Assembly (NCBI GenBank): GCA_964465665.1
Contig: CAYXKM010000203.1
Coordinates: 1 to 12,085 of the forward strand
DNA length: 12,085 nucleotides
Direction: 5' to 3'
From: JAKEGN01 sp964465665
GTDB taxonomy: Bacteria; Pseudomonadota; Gammaproteobacteria; Steroidobacterales; Woeseiaceae
The notes under the pieces were generated by a model. The model had not been told where the DNA came from and searched no databases. It saw nothing but the letters and a program-made list of their open reading frames with translations. The position numbers and the translations under genes were made by a program. This document shows, piece by piece, positions 1-7,900 of the stretch (positions are counted from its first letter, which is position 1; every line of letters starts with the position of its first letter).

Positions 1-769
1 CTCCTTTACTTTCATTTGGCTTGGGCAGATTTGTTATCCAGTTATCAACTTCCTCCAACATCGATTGACATCGTTCTCGAAGGTAAGCATCAAACTTTGG
101 AATGTCCTGAATACGCATTCCGTCGTCCGCCACTACCAACCGCTCGAATCGTCCTTTGCCCGGAGCCCGTTTGGTCATGTTAAAATCAATCGTATTGACG
201 AAGTTCCGAATCACAGCGCCGACTCGTTCGAAATTGTGTATACCCTCCGCTTCAGGTATGTAGTCGCGGCGCAAAACGCGAAACCACCCCTTGTCCGTCT
301 CTCGTACCGCACCGACCCGTATAAGCTCATCCAGAATCGAACGCGGGGACATATCGCCACTGTGTCTCTTGACCAACTCGGAAAACGTTACATCGTTCGG
401 TGTTGATGTCTCATACTGGAGTTCCAATGGCAGACCATAAGGCCCGGTGAAATCCGCATCTGTATGCCACCCAACCAGAACACGACCGAGTCGGTTGTAA
501 TTTGTGCGTAGCTCAAACCTCTCTTTGTGGGCTTCATCTACGACCCTTTTTACTTCTTTTCTCGTCAGCCCTGTCATGACAGCGAGTCGTGTCTTGGTTG
601 CCTTACGGCCCGACACCTTGAAATCTTTCAGTGCTATCTCAACGTAAACGGCTTTAGCAACCTCCGAAAACTCACCGTACGAGATGCCCTGGCGGAGCAG
701 AATTCGAACAAGCGGCCCCAAAAGCACGCGAAAAGTTGCGAGCAACGTTTGTTTTACAGAATCGCTCAT
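1..769 (-). CDS. DUF6502-family protein, 3' end beyond window
   Basis: This is an open frame of about 256 codons read leftward from ATG at 769-767 with no stop before the window edge, so the C-terminus is missing here; that is a window cut, not evidence of a broken gene. The N-terminus reads MSDSVKQTLLATFRVLLGPL, and around residues 54-74 it carries GRKATKTRLAVMTGLTRKEV, nearly the same as in the neighbour at 1230-2093 (RVAVMTGLTRKEVRRL). The two align along their length, with shared blocks such as FSxLVK, GD(I/M)xP and RVL(K/R)R. I recognise the family as DUF6502, function unknown. The segment with VMTGLTRKEV looks like a helix-turn-helix or winged-helix, so DNA binding is a reasonable inference, not shown. 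There is no clear Shine-Dalgarno before the ATG. A promoter at 796-824 would give a leader of about 20 nt. Base composition is visibly more AT-rich than the core genes to the right. Confidence 0.85.
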   Translation of the reverse strand, partial: MSDSVKQTLLATFRVLLGPLVRILLRQGISYGEFSEVAKAVYVEIALKDFKVSGRKATKTRLAVMTGLTRKEVKRVVDEAHKERFELRTNYNRLGRVLVGWHTDADFTGPYGLPLELQYETSTPNDVTFSELVKRHSGDMSPRSILDELIRVGAVRETDKGWFRVLRRDYIPEAEGIHNFERVGAVIRNFVNTIDFNMTKRAPGKGRFERLVVADDGMRIQDIPKFDAYLRERCQSMLEEVDNWITNLPKPNESKG

Positions 770-791
770 ATTTGAACATAATAACCATGTA

Positions 792-807
792 AGGGAATTT
801 ATTCCCT
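792..807. repeat. palindrome over the -10 box, candidate operator
   Basis: AGGGAAT-TT-ATTCCCT on the plus strand is a perfect inverted repeat with 7-bp arms and a 2-base centre. It covers the whole proposed -10 hexamer of the first DUF6502 gene. Size, symmetry and position fit a dimeric repressor site. An obvious candidate ligand is the DUF6502 protein itself, but that is inference. Confidence 0.5.
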
Positions 808-824
808 AACTATGTCACAGTCAA
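796..824 (-). promoter_or_regulatory. sigma70-like promoter of the first DUF6502 gene
   Basis: On the minus strand TTGACT (824-819) and TAAATT (801-796) are separated by exactly 17 bases. They match the -35 consensus at 5 of 6 positions and the -10 at 4 of 6. The predicted start near 789 lies about 20 bases before the ATG at 769. The -10 sits inside a perfect palindrome at 792-807, which suggests repression by occlusion. Confidence 0.6.
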
Positions 825-1229
825 CACTAAGGTTAGGGGTGAAAGCGGACCTTCACCCTCCGTTTCCACGGCAGCGGACACCATACCTAGTCAGAACAAC
901 TCTGAAACCGGCGGATTTCAATAGAAAGGCCATCAATAATGACGACCATTTCAGGACCCTAAATCTATTTTTTCTGTTATTTTTCGAGGCTTTACAGCAG
1001 TAATTTAAAGCGCATTACTAGGATTCGAGCCCAGTGGCTCCATCGCCGGGTATTTCTGGTGTCACGCAATGGGTTCAAAAAGGACGAACGTCCTGAAGGA
1101 CTTCAACTCAAAACGGCTGTTCAGTGCGACCGCAACAGGTATGCTGCGATGCAGCAGTCCTCCGCTAGAGAACGAACGTCATGAGGGATTGCAGAACAGA
1201 CGCACTCAGTGCGGCCGACCCTTTCTTTG

Positions 1230-2093
1230 TCAGTCAGCACGGACTCGTTGTTCTTTGCCTAATCCATGTAGCTCGGGTTGCTGGTCATCCTCGAAATAGT
1301 AGACGCCTATTCCAGCAGCCACGGCATGTTGCGGCTGATCGTCCCCTTCATACAGGGTTTCGTACGCAACAAACAAATCATCGATCGACTGCGTAAATTC
1401 GATAAGGCGATCGGCGCTGATTCGCCTCAACCGAGCCAGATCGCCATCTCGGACACAGGTAGTAACGGCATTCCTCTGTATCCAAGTGTTGTCCCCGGTC
1501 TTGTCGCTTGTGTTATGCGCTAACGTCAATGCCGCCGGATAGATGACGCGCGCCAAACCAGTGATCAGTCGATCGTGCACATCCAGTCCTGAAACATTCC
1601 TTTTCAATACCCGCAGACTGCCATCATCAAATTCTTCCACGGCCTTGATTCGCTTCAGCTCAGTGCGCATGGCCCCTGGAGGAATATCGCCACCGAAATT
1701 CTTTACCAGGCTAGAGAATGTTGTACCGGGTCCATCGAAACTAAGAACCTTTGGTTGTCCTGATTCATCGAGGAAAGCTTCATCCGTGTACCAGCGATGC
1801 AGGATAACGGCCATGGGTGTCGAGCGAACCGCGATGGCGCCCTCCCCTTTGGCCGACTTGTCTCGAAGTCTTCGCACTTCCTTTCGAGTGAGTCCTGTCA
1901 TGACCGCAACGCGCGAGATATTCGTAGGCCTGCCACGCAGCCCATAGTCCTTGGTTGCGATGTCCACGAATGCTGTTTTGGAGATTTCCTCGAATTCCCG
2001 ATAGCCGACACCTGCGCGAAGCAATGCTCTGGCGAGCGGGCGAAGTGCAGTCAAAAGTGCGTTAAGTATTTGCGCTTGGATAATGTCTTTCAT
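1230..2093 (-). CDS. DUF6502-family protein, complete (287 aa)
   Basis: This is a complete paralog of the gene cut off at the left edge. It starts MKDIIQAQILNALLTALRPL and has the same core, RGRPTNISRVAVMTGLTRKE at about residues 53-72, which resembles a helix-turn-helix. The middle part (about 80-180) aligns with the paralog through TTFSSLVKNFGGDIPP and SLRVLKRN. No signal peptide or membrane segment is evident. The ATG at 2093 is the only sensible start because the family N-terminus aligns there. There is no Shine-Dalgarno; instead the -10 TATATT lies so close that the message should begin at or within 1-2 bases of the ATG. The gene follows ligA on the same strand after 180 bp, but its own promoter argues for separate expression. 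Biological role is unknown; a DNA-binding regulator is the best guess. Confidence 0.9.
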   Translation of the reverse strand: MKDIIQAQILNALLTALRPLARALLRAGVGYREFEEISKTAFVDIATKDYGLRGRPTNISRVAVMTGLTRKEVRRLRDKSAKGEGAIAVRSTPMAVILHRWYTDEAFLDESGQPKVLSFDGPGTTFSSLVKNFGGDIPPGAMRTELKRIKAVEEFDDGSLRVLKRNVSGLDVHDRLITGLARVIYPAALTLAHNTSDKTGDNTWIQRNAVTTCVRDGDLARLRRISADRLIEFTQSIDDLFVAYETLYEGDDQPQHAVAAGIGVYYFEDDQQPELHGLGKEQRVRAD

Positions 2094-2101
2094 TGACGCG
2101 C

Positions 2102-2130
2102 AATATAGGAGGGCGAAAAAAATCGGTCAA
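2102..2130 (-). promoter_or_regulatory. strong sigma70-like promoter, probably leaderless
   Basis: On the minus strand TTGACC (2130-2125), a 17-base spacer and TATATT (2107-2102) match consensus at 5 of 6 positions each. Counting from -7 at 2102, transcription should start near 2095-2093. The ATG begins at 2093, so the mRNA would be leaderless or nearly so, consistent with the absence of a Shine-Dalgarno. Confidence 0.7.
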
Positions 2131-2141
2131 ACAAATAAGGC

Positions 2142-2163
2142 ACTTGGGAAAAAGGGCCCAAGT
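2142..2163. repeat. inverted repeat upstream of the second DUF6502 promoter
   Basis: ACTTGGG (2142-2148) and CCCAAGT (2157-2163) are perfect 7-bp arms around an 8-base spacer. The element lies 12 bp upstream of the -35 box of the DUF6502 gene at 1230-2093, a usual place for an activator or auxiliary operator site. No T-run follows it on either strand, so a terminator role is less likely. Confidence 0.45.
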
Positions 2164-2233
2164 CTTGTCTGAGAATTGTCCCGAAATCCATTGTAATTTA
2201 TGGACGAATCGACAGGTTTTACAGATTGATTTT

Positions 2234-2262
2234 ATTGGGAAAAGTTGATCCCAATTTCCCAA
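2234..2262. repeat. nested inverted repeats just after ligA
   Basis: ATTGGGA (2234-2240) can pair with TCCCAAT (2249-2255), and the overlapping TTGGGAAA (2235-2242) can pair with TTTCCCAA (2255-2262). The arms resemble those at 2142-2163. The element begins 12 bp past the ligA stop in the direction of ligA transcription. On that strand only AAAATCAA follows the hairpin, so it is a poor rho-independent terminator; a protein-binding site or RNA 3'-end stabiliser are alternatives. Confidence 0.4.
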
Positions 2263-2273
2263 AAGCTGCTTAA

Positions 2274-4304
2274 TTATTGATCAATAAGCATTTTTTGGAG
2301 GGCATCTTCATCGATTAATGTCACGCCGAGCTTTTGCGCTTTTGTGAGCTTTGAACCAGCTTTGTCACCGAAAACGACGTAATCGGTCTTCCGCGAAACG
2401 GTGCCCGTTACCTTTCCTCCGGCGGCCTGAATTCGGTCCCTGGCGTCCTCACGGGTCATACCGGCAAGGGTCCCGGTCAGAACAAAGACTTTGCCTTTGA
2501 GTGGCGCATCTGGTGAATCCTTGGCCGATTTACTCTCGTTCCAGATCACGCCGGCGTCGATGAGCCCCTGAATGACATCCCTGTTGTGCTTCTCATTGAA
2601 AAACGCGTGCACCCGTGAGGCAACCACCGGGCCAACGTCGGTGACGGACTGCAGGGCGTCCTCGTTCGCCGACATTAGAGCATCCAGGTTGCCAAAATGA
2701 TTTGCCAAGGCACTTGCTGTGGCCTCCCCTACATCACGAATTCCCAACGCAAACAGGAATCGGGAAAAGGTCGTTTGTTTGCTCCGCTCGATAGACATCA
2801 GGAGCTTTTCAGCTGACTTCTGCCCCATCCGTTCCAGCGTTAACAGTTCCTTGACGGACAGGTGGTATAAGTCAGCCGGCGTCCTCACCCGGTCGACAGC
2901 CACAAGTTGATCAATGAGTTTGCCGCCCAGCCCGTCGATGTCCATAGCGCGTCGCGAGGCAAAGTGCTTCAGAGCCTCGGCGCGTTGCGCCGGGCAGAAC
3001 AGTCCGCCCGTGCATCGGGCCACGGCTTCGTCATCTAAAAGAAGCACTGCCGACCTACAAATCGGGCACTTTTGTGGAACTTTGACAATTCTCGCACCTT
3101 TGACCCTGCGTTCCGGCAGCACTGCCACCACTTCAGGGATCACGTCACCGGCTCTGCGCACAATGACGGTATCGCCGATTCTCACGTCTTTGCGGTGCAG
3201 CTCGTGCATGTTGTGAAGGGTCGCGTTACTCACCGTCACACCACCGACAAATATCGGTTCCAGCCGGGCGACCGGGGTGACTGCTCCAGTCCGGCCTACC
3301 TGGAACTCGATGTCACGGACCACGGTCAGCTCCTCCTGTGCCGGGAACTTGTGTGCTATTGCCCATCGTGGCGCACGCGATACGAACCCGAGCTTTGCCT
3401 GGTAATCGAGCCTGTCAACCTTGTAAACAACGCCATCGACGTCATAGGCCAAAGAATCCCGCCGTGCGGCCATTTCGCGGTAATAATCGAGGCATCCCTC
3501 AAAGCCCTCAACTACGCTGCGCTCTGGACAGACTTTGAATCCCCAGTCCTGGAGGCGATCCAGCACCTGGCTGTGTCGCCGCGGCATCGCACCTCCGTCG
3601 AACAGACCCACTGCATACAGGTAAATATCAAGCGGCCGCTCGGCTGTCAGGCGCGGATCGAGTTGCCGCAGGCTGCCGGCAGCCGCATTGCGTGGATTGA
3701 CGAAGGTCTTTTCGCCTTTCGCCTTGGCCTGCTCATTGAATTCTCGAAATCCGGCTCGGGGCATAAAGACCTCACCGCGCACCTCCAGCGTTCGTGGAAA
3801 CCCTTTGCCGAGCAGGCTCAGCGGCACCGCAGGAATAGTTCGCACGTTGTGCGTTATGTCTTCACCTCGAGTTCCATCTCCCCGCGTGGCACCCCGTACG
3901 AGGCGACCGTACTCATAGAGGAGACTGACAGCAGCGCCATCCAACTTGGGTTCCGCGGAATACGACACTGATGAATGCGGATCAACGTTGAGCCGTTCGC
4001 CCACTCTGCGATTGAAATCCTGCACTTCCTGATCACTGAATGCATTCTCCAGTGACAGCATGGGCAACTTGTGAGTCACCGTACCGAATGCCGTGACAGG
4101 ATGCGCACCCACTCGTTGTGTCGGCGAATCGGGGGTGATGATATCAGGGTCGCTCCGCTCAAGAGCCTCGAGCTCGCGAACCAGTTTGTCGTATTCGCTA
4201 TCCGGTATCTCCGGTTCATCGAGAACGTGATATCGATAGTTGTGGTAGTGAATCTGCTGCCGCAGGGATTCAACATGTTTCCGAGTGGTTGCAGAAGCAA
4301 TCAT
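2274..4304 (-). CDS. ligA: NAD-dependent DNA ligase LigA
   Basis: LigA seals nicks in duplex DNA using NAD+, joining Okazaki fragments and finishing repair. At 676 aa it matches the usual length (E. coli about 671). The order of domains is complete: Ia segment with YHNYRYHVLDEPEIPDSEYD (about 20-39); adenylation domain with the AMP-accepting lysine K120 in AEPKLDG; OB fold; a four-cysteine zinc site C413, C416, C431, C437; helix-hairpin-helix repeats (about 450-585); and a C-terminal BRCT domain (about 600-676, KGKVFVLTGTLAGMTREDAR). All key residues look intact. It is the last gene of the smc-zipA-ligA run, 23 bp after the zipA stop, so it is probably cotranscribed and no strong site of its own is visible before the ATG. 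Inverted repeats follow the stop. Confidence 0.98.
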   Translation of the reverse strand: MIASATTRKHVESLRQQIHYHNYRYHVLDEPEIPDSEYDKLVRELEALERSDPDIITPDSPTQRVGAHPVTAFGTVTHKLPMLSLENAFSDQEVQDFNRRVGERLNVDPHSSVSYSAEPKLDGAAVSLLYEYGRLVRGATRGDGTRGEDITHNVRTIPAVPLSLLGKGFPRTLEVRGEVFMPRAGFREFNEQAKAKGEKTFVNPRNAAAGSLRQLDPRLTAERPLDIYLYAVGLFDGGAMPRRHSQVLDRLQDWGFKVCPERSVVEGFEGCLDYYREMAARRDSLAYDVDGVVYKVDRLDYQAKLGFVSRAPRWAIAHKFPAQEELTVVRDIEFQVGRTGAVTPVARLEPIFVGGVTVSNATLHNMHELHRKDVRIGDTVIVRRAGDVIPEVVAVLPERRVKGARIVKVPQKCPICRSAVLLLDDEAVARCTGGLFCPAQRAEALKHFASRRAMDIDGLGGKLIDQLVAVDRVRTPADLYHLSVKELLTLERMGQKSAEKLLMSIERSKQTTFSRFLFALGIRDVGEATASALANHFGNLDALMSANEDALQSVTDVGPVVASRVHAFFNEKHNRDVIQGLIDAGVIWNESKSAKDSPDAPLKGKVFVLTGTLAGMTREDARDRIQAAGGKVTGTVSRKTDYVVFGDKAGSKLTKAQKLGVTLIDEDALQKMLIDQ

Positions 4305-4327
4305 GGTACGCCAGTCAATCGCCGCGA

Positions 4328-4960
4328 TCAGGCAATCGAAATCTCATGCTCGAACTGGATAACTTCTTCCCGTAGGTAACGTTCTCGCTGGATGCTGAGC
4401 GTACTGCCCGATTCATCGAGCAGATCCGCATCAAGCGATTGTGACAAAGAACGGGCTGCCGAAACCATCAAATCAAAAGCTTTCGCACCGTCCATCGGGC
4501 CGGGCAATACCATAAACAGGCTGATGCCGGGGATTCGCTGTTCCTTGAGATTGGTCAGGTCGAAACTGCCAGGTTCGACCAGGCTCGCTGCACAGAATAT
4601 GGATTTTGTCTCGTCGATACCGTCGTAACGATGAAAGATACCGAATTTTCCATGCCGCATGCCGATTCCACGAAGATTCAGTGCGAGCTCGTCGCCGGCA
4701 AACGTCCCGTGGCGTTTGGCAACCATACGGAAGGTGACAATTTTCTGTGGTCCGGCGGCGTGTCTTTCGGCCGTGAGGTCCGACGACTCACCATCGTCAG
4801 GCGCGGAATCGGCCGCAATCTGCGGCGCGATCTTGAATCGCAGGGCTTTGAGCCCCGAGACTGCCAGCGTCGGTGAGTCCGAAGCCCGGCGACTATAAAA
4901 ATAGACACCAATGACGATCAGTAGCCCGAACAACAACAGCAACCAACGCAGACCGTCCAT
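4328..4960 (-). CDS. zipA: cell division protein ZipA (short linker)
   Basis: ZipA anchors the FtsZ ring to the inner membrane early in division. The 210-aa protein has one N-terminal membrane helix (about residues 5-22) with almost no residues before it, then a basic patch (SRR), a linker of only about 50 residues, and the C-terminal FtsZ-binding domain (about 73-205, from VTFRMVAKRHGTFAGDEL through GISLFMVLPGP to the end). E. coli ZipA is about 328 aa with a long Pro/Gln-rich linker, so the difference lies in the linker. An AGAGAA sequence lies upstream of the ATG at 4960. It sits between smc and ligA with 23-bp gaps on both sides, the conserved gammaproteobacterial order, which supports the call despite low expected identity. 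Confidence 0.93.
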   Translation of the reverse strand: MDGLRWLLLLFGLLIVIGVYFYSRRASDSPTLAVSGLKALRFKIAPQIAADSAPDDGESSDLTAERHAAGPQKIVTFRMVAKRHGTFAGDELALNLRGIGMRHGKFGIFHRYDGIDETKSIFCAASLVEPGSFDLTNLKEQRIPGISLFMVLPGPMDGAKAFDLMVSAARSLSQSLDADLLDESGSTLSIQRERYLREEVIQFEHEISIA

Positions 4961-4983
4961 TAATATTCTCTGTCGCTCTCAAG

Positions 4984-7900
4984 TCAACTGGCCGCCATTT
5001 TGACTGCCTCGTCGAGGTCAACCGCCACAAATCTGGAAACTCCGGGTTCCTGCATGGTAACGCCAGTCAGTTGCCGCGCCATTTCCATGGTCACTTTGTT
5101 ATGCGTGATAAAAACGAACTGAACCTTGCCCGACATCTCTTTCACGATATCGCAAAAACGGGCTACGTTTGCATCATCCAACGGCGCGTCGACCTCATCC
5201 AGCAAGCAGAAGGGCGCCGGATTGAGTTCAAAAATTGCAAAAACCAGCGCAACTGCGGTCAGCGCTTTTTCGCCACCTGACAACAAGTGAATCGTACTGT
5301 TTCTTTTACCGGGCGGTCTTGCCATTACCGTAACACCTGCAGTCAGCAAGTCATCACCGGTCATTTCAAGGTATGCGTGTCCGCCCCCAAAGAGCTTCGG
5401 GAACAGCTTTTTGAAGCCGCTGTCGATGTTGGTAAAGGTCTCGCGGAATCGTGAGCGGGTTTCTCGATCAATTTTTCGAATGGCGCCTTCCAGTGTAGTC
5501 AGAGCATCATTCAGATCGGCAAGCTGCGAATCAAGGTATGTCTTTCGTTCCGATTGCTCTTTGAATTCGTCGATCGCTGCAAGATTGATTGGGCCCAGTC
5601 GTTCAACTCGTACCCGAATCCGCTCAAGCTTGTCTTCCCATGCGATAATGCCGGCTTCAGCATCCAGAGATTGAATCAGCGCATCAACTTCGAATCCAGA
5701 CTTGTCAAATTGTTCAATAAGGCCTTCGCGGCGAACGCGAATCTCCTGCACAGCCATTTTGGCTTCGCTCACTTCCACCCTTGCGCCTTCCGCAGTTTGA
5801 TCCAGTTGCATGCGTCTCTGATCAAACTCGCGCAATTCGCTTTCAATGCCTTCCACGTTGCGCCGTGCAGCGCCGAGTTCCGTCTCGACCTCCATGCGGA
5901 CCTGCAGTTGCTCCTCAAGAAGGGCCCTGTTCTTTTCGAGAGGCTCTTCACTTTGCGCCAGCTGCTGTGAGATATCGTTTTCACGATTCTCGAACAGCCG
6001 GCGTTGCGATTCCATACGTTGCAAGCTTTGCGCCGCAGATTCCTTGCTCGTTCGCCGGCTCTCGAACTGAATCGCCATATCCTGTGAGATGTGTCGATCC
6101 TGATCAGCCTGGGCCTTCACCCTCTGCAGTTCAGCACGCAGTTCCTCGCGGCGCGATTCAAGTATCTGGTGCTGCTGCGTCAGTTCCGCAAGGCTCGACA
6201 CTGCCAGTGCATATTGCGATTTCGATGCCCGAATCTGTTCCTCGGCAGTAAATCGTTCGCGCTCAATTTCCCCGCTCTCGTCTGCCAATGCAGCACGACG
6301 TGCATTCGCCTGATCCAGCTGATATCGAGCGGCGTCAAATGAGGACTTGGTCTCCGCATACTCTTTCAGCAGCGCCGCAGAATCCCGTTGCAGGGTTTCT
6401 CGACGTTCCTCGAGCTGCAACAGCCGGGTGCGGCCATCCTGCGCCAGTTTTCGCGCGCTGTCGGCGCGTTCCTGAAGCTCGCGAATCTCTGCCTTCAGAC
6501 GTCGAATTTCATGTTCGCGCCCAAGGATTCCCGCATGAGCGTCTTTATCCCGGCTTACCCGGAGCCAATTCTTGCTCAGCCAGACGCCGTCCTGGGTGAC
6601 TACAGAACCCGCATCGCCCATTCGTTCGCGAATTGCCAGGGCTTTAGGCAATGAATCCGCAATCCATACCGTACGCAGGGATTCGAGAATCGCCGCCGGG
6701 GCTTTGACAATCTTGCTTGCCAGAGATGCCGATCCGGACTCACCGACTACAGCAGTGGAAAGATCCACCAGCAATGTTGCCTTTCCATCCCGAAGTTCCG
6801 CGAGATGTGTTGCAGCAGAAGCCGCGTCTGTAACGCAGATTGCCTGCAGGTAATCCCCAAGAACCGTTTCTACCGCCCGCTCCCAGCCGGCCTCGACCTC
6901 GAGCGTCTGAGCGACACGCTTGCTGCCATCGATGGCCGAAGCATCCAGCCAGCTTTGAATAACTTCATCACTTTGACCCAAGGCAGCCTTTTGCACAGCT
7001 TCCAGTGAAGCAAGCTTTGCCTGTGACACTTGCAGGACATTGCGACGCTCGTCAACGAGCTTCGTCAGTTTCTGGTCCTGCTCCCTTAGCTTTTGAATCT
7101 TCTCGCTGATGTCCGTCAGGTGCCTGTCGAACTCATCACGCGCATTGCGCTTTTGCTGTTCCTGAACTGCGAGCTTTTCGAAGGCCGCTTTCAGGTCACT
7201 GATATTGGCGAGTGGCTCCGCTTCGTCCAGTTTCCGACGACGCTCCGCAAGACTGCGAACTCGTGACTCGATTTGTTCCATTCGAGTCTGTTCCACACTG
7301 CGGATCTGCGTCAGTTCGTTTGATTTCAGTGTGTGTTCATCCCACTGATTCTGCCAGTCGATCAGGGCCTGCTCTGCGCGTTGCAACGACTCCAGCGATC
7401 GGCGCTCTGCCGCCCTGGCCTGCTCCAGCCCCGGAACCAGTTCGCTCAGGGACAGATCGAGCTGCGCAATCTCGCTTTGATCCTTGTTTATGTGTTCGGC
7501 AATCTCCCTGGCGCCTTGAATCGCCTGTTCCAGATCCAGCTTTTGCCGTTCGCGTATCTCCCTGGCGTGCTCAATGGCCTGCTCCAGCCTCGCAATCTCC
7601 GAGCCGGATCGGTAGTAACGAGCCTGGACAGCATTGAATTCGTCGGCAGCATCTGACTGACGCACACGTGCGTCCTCAATTCTCGCTTCAACCTTCCTCT
7701 GCTCGGCAACGGTGGCCTGCAGTGCCAGTTCCTTCGCGTTAAAAACTGAAGTCGACGCAAGAGAACGGTCGTCGAGGTCACGCATGCGCAGAACAAGCAG
7801 CTCCGCTCCTGTTCGACGCTCATCTTCCTTGAGCCTGCCGTATCGTTCTGCAGTTTTTGCCTGACGATCGAGATGTTTGATCTGCTTCTCGACTTCTTCG

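Larger units (their letters stand above)
770..1229. other. 460-bp gene-free gap between the DUF6502 paralogs
   Basis: The right-hand paralog would be transcribed through this gap toward the left-hand one. I see no convincing gene: the open frame at 812-1003 (plus) has no ribosome binding site and no recognisable motif. Several hairpins are present: AGTAAT(999-1004)/ATTACT(1014-1019); AGGACG-AA-CGTCCT at 1081-1094, whose right arm can also pair with AGGAC at 1097-1101; TGCTGC-GAT-GCAGCA at 1142-1156; and CGCAC-TCA-GTGCG at 1201-1213 just past the stop of the right-hand gene. None is followed by a T-run on either strand that would make it a standard terminator. The left end holds the promoter and palindrome listed separately. 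Confidence 0.6.

Noticed and set aside
812..1003. 63-codon plus-strand frame in the gap between the DUF6502 genes
   Set aside because: No ribosome binding site or motif, and its start overlaps the minus-strand promoter of the first DUF6502 gene.
1018..1034. Minus-strand sequence like a tRNA T-arm (CTGGG-CTCGAAT-CCTAG), which could mark an attachment site
   Set aside because: The stem fits, but loop position 54 is C, no CCA-like end follows, and no matching 5' acceptor strand is found in the expected 60-70 bases. No integrase or second copy is in the window.
3072..3971. 299-codon open frame on the plus strand
   Set aside because: It lies wholly antisense to ligA, whose motifs are all intact, and its translation shows no recognisable domain.
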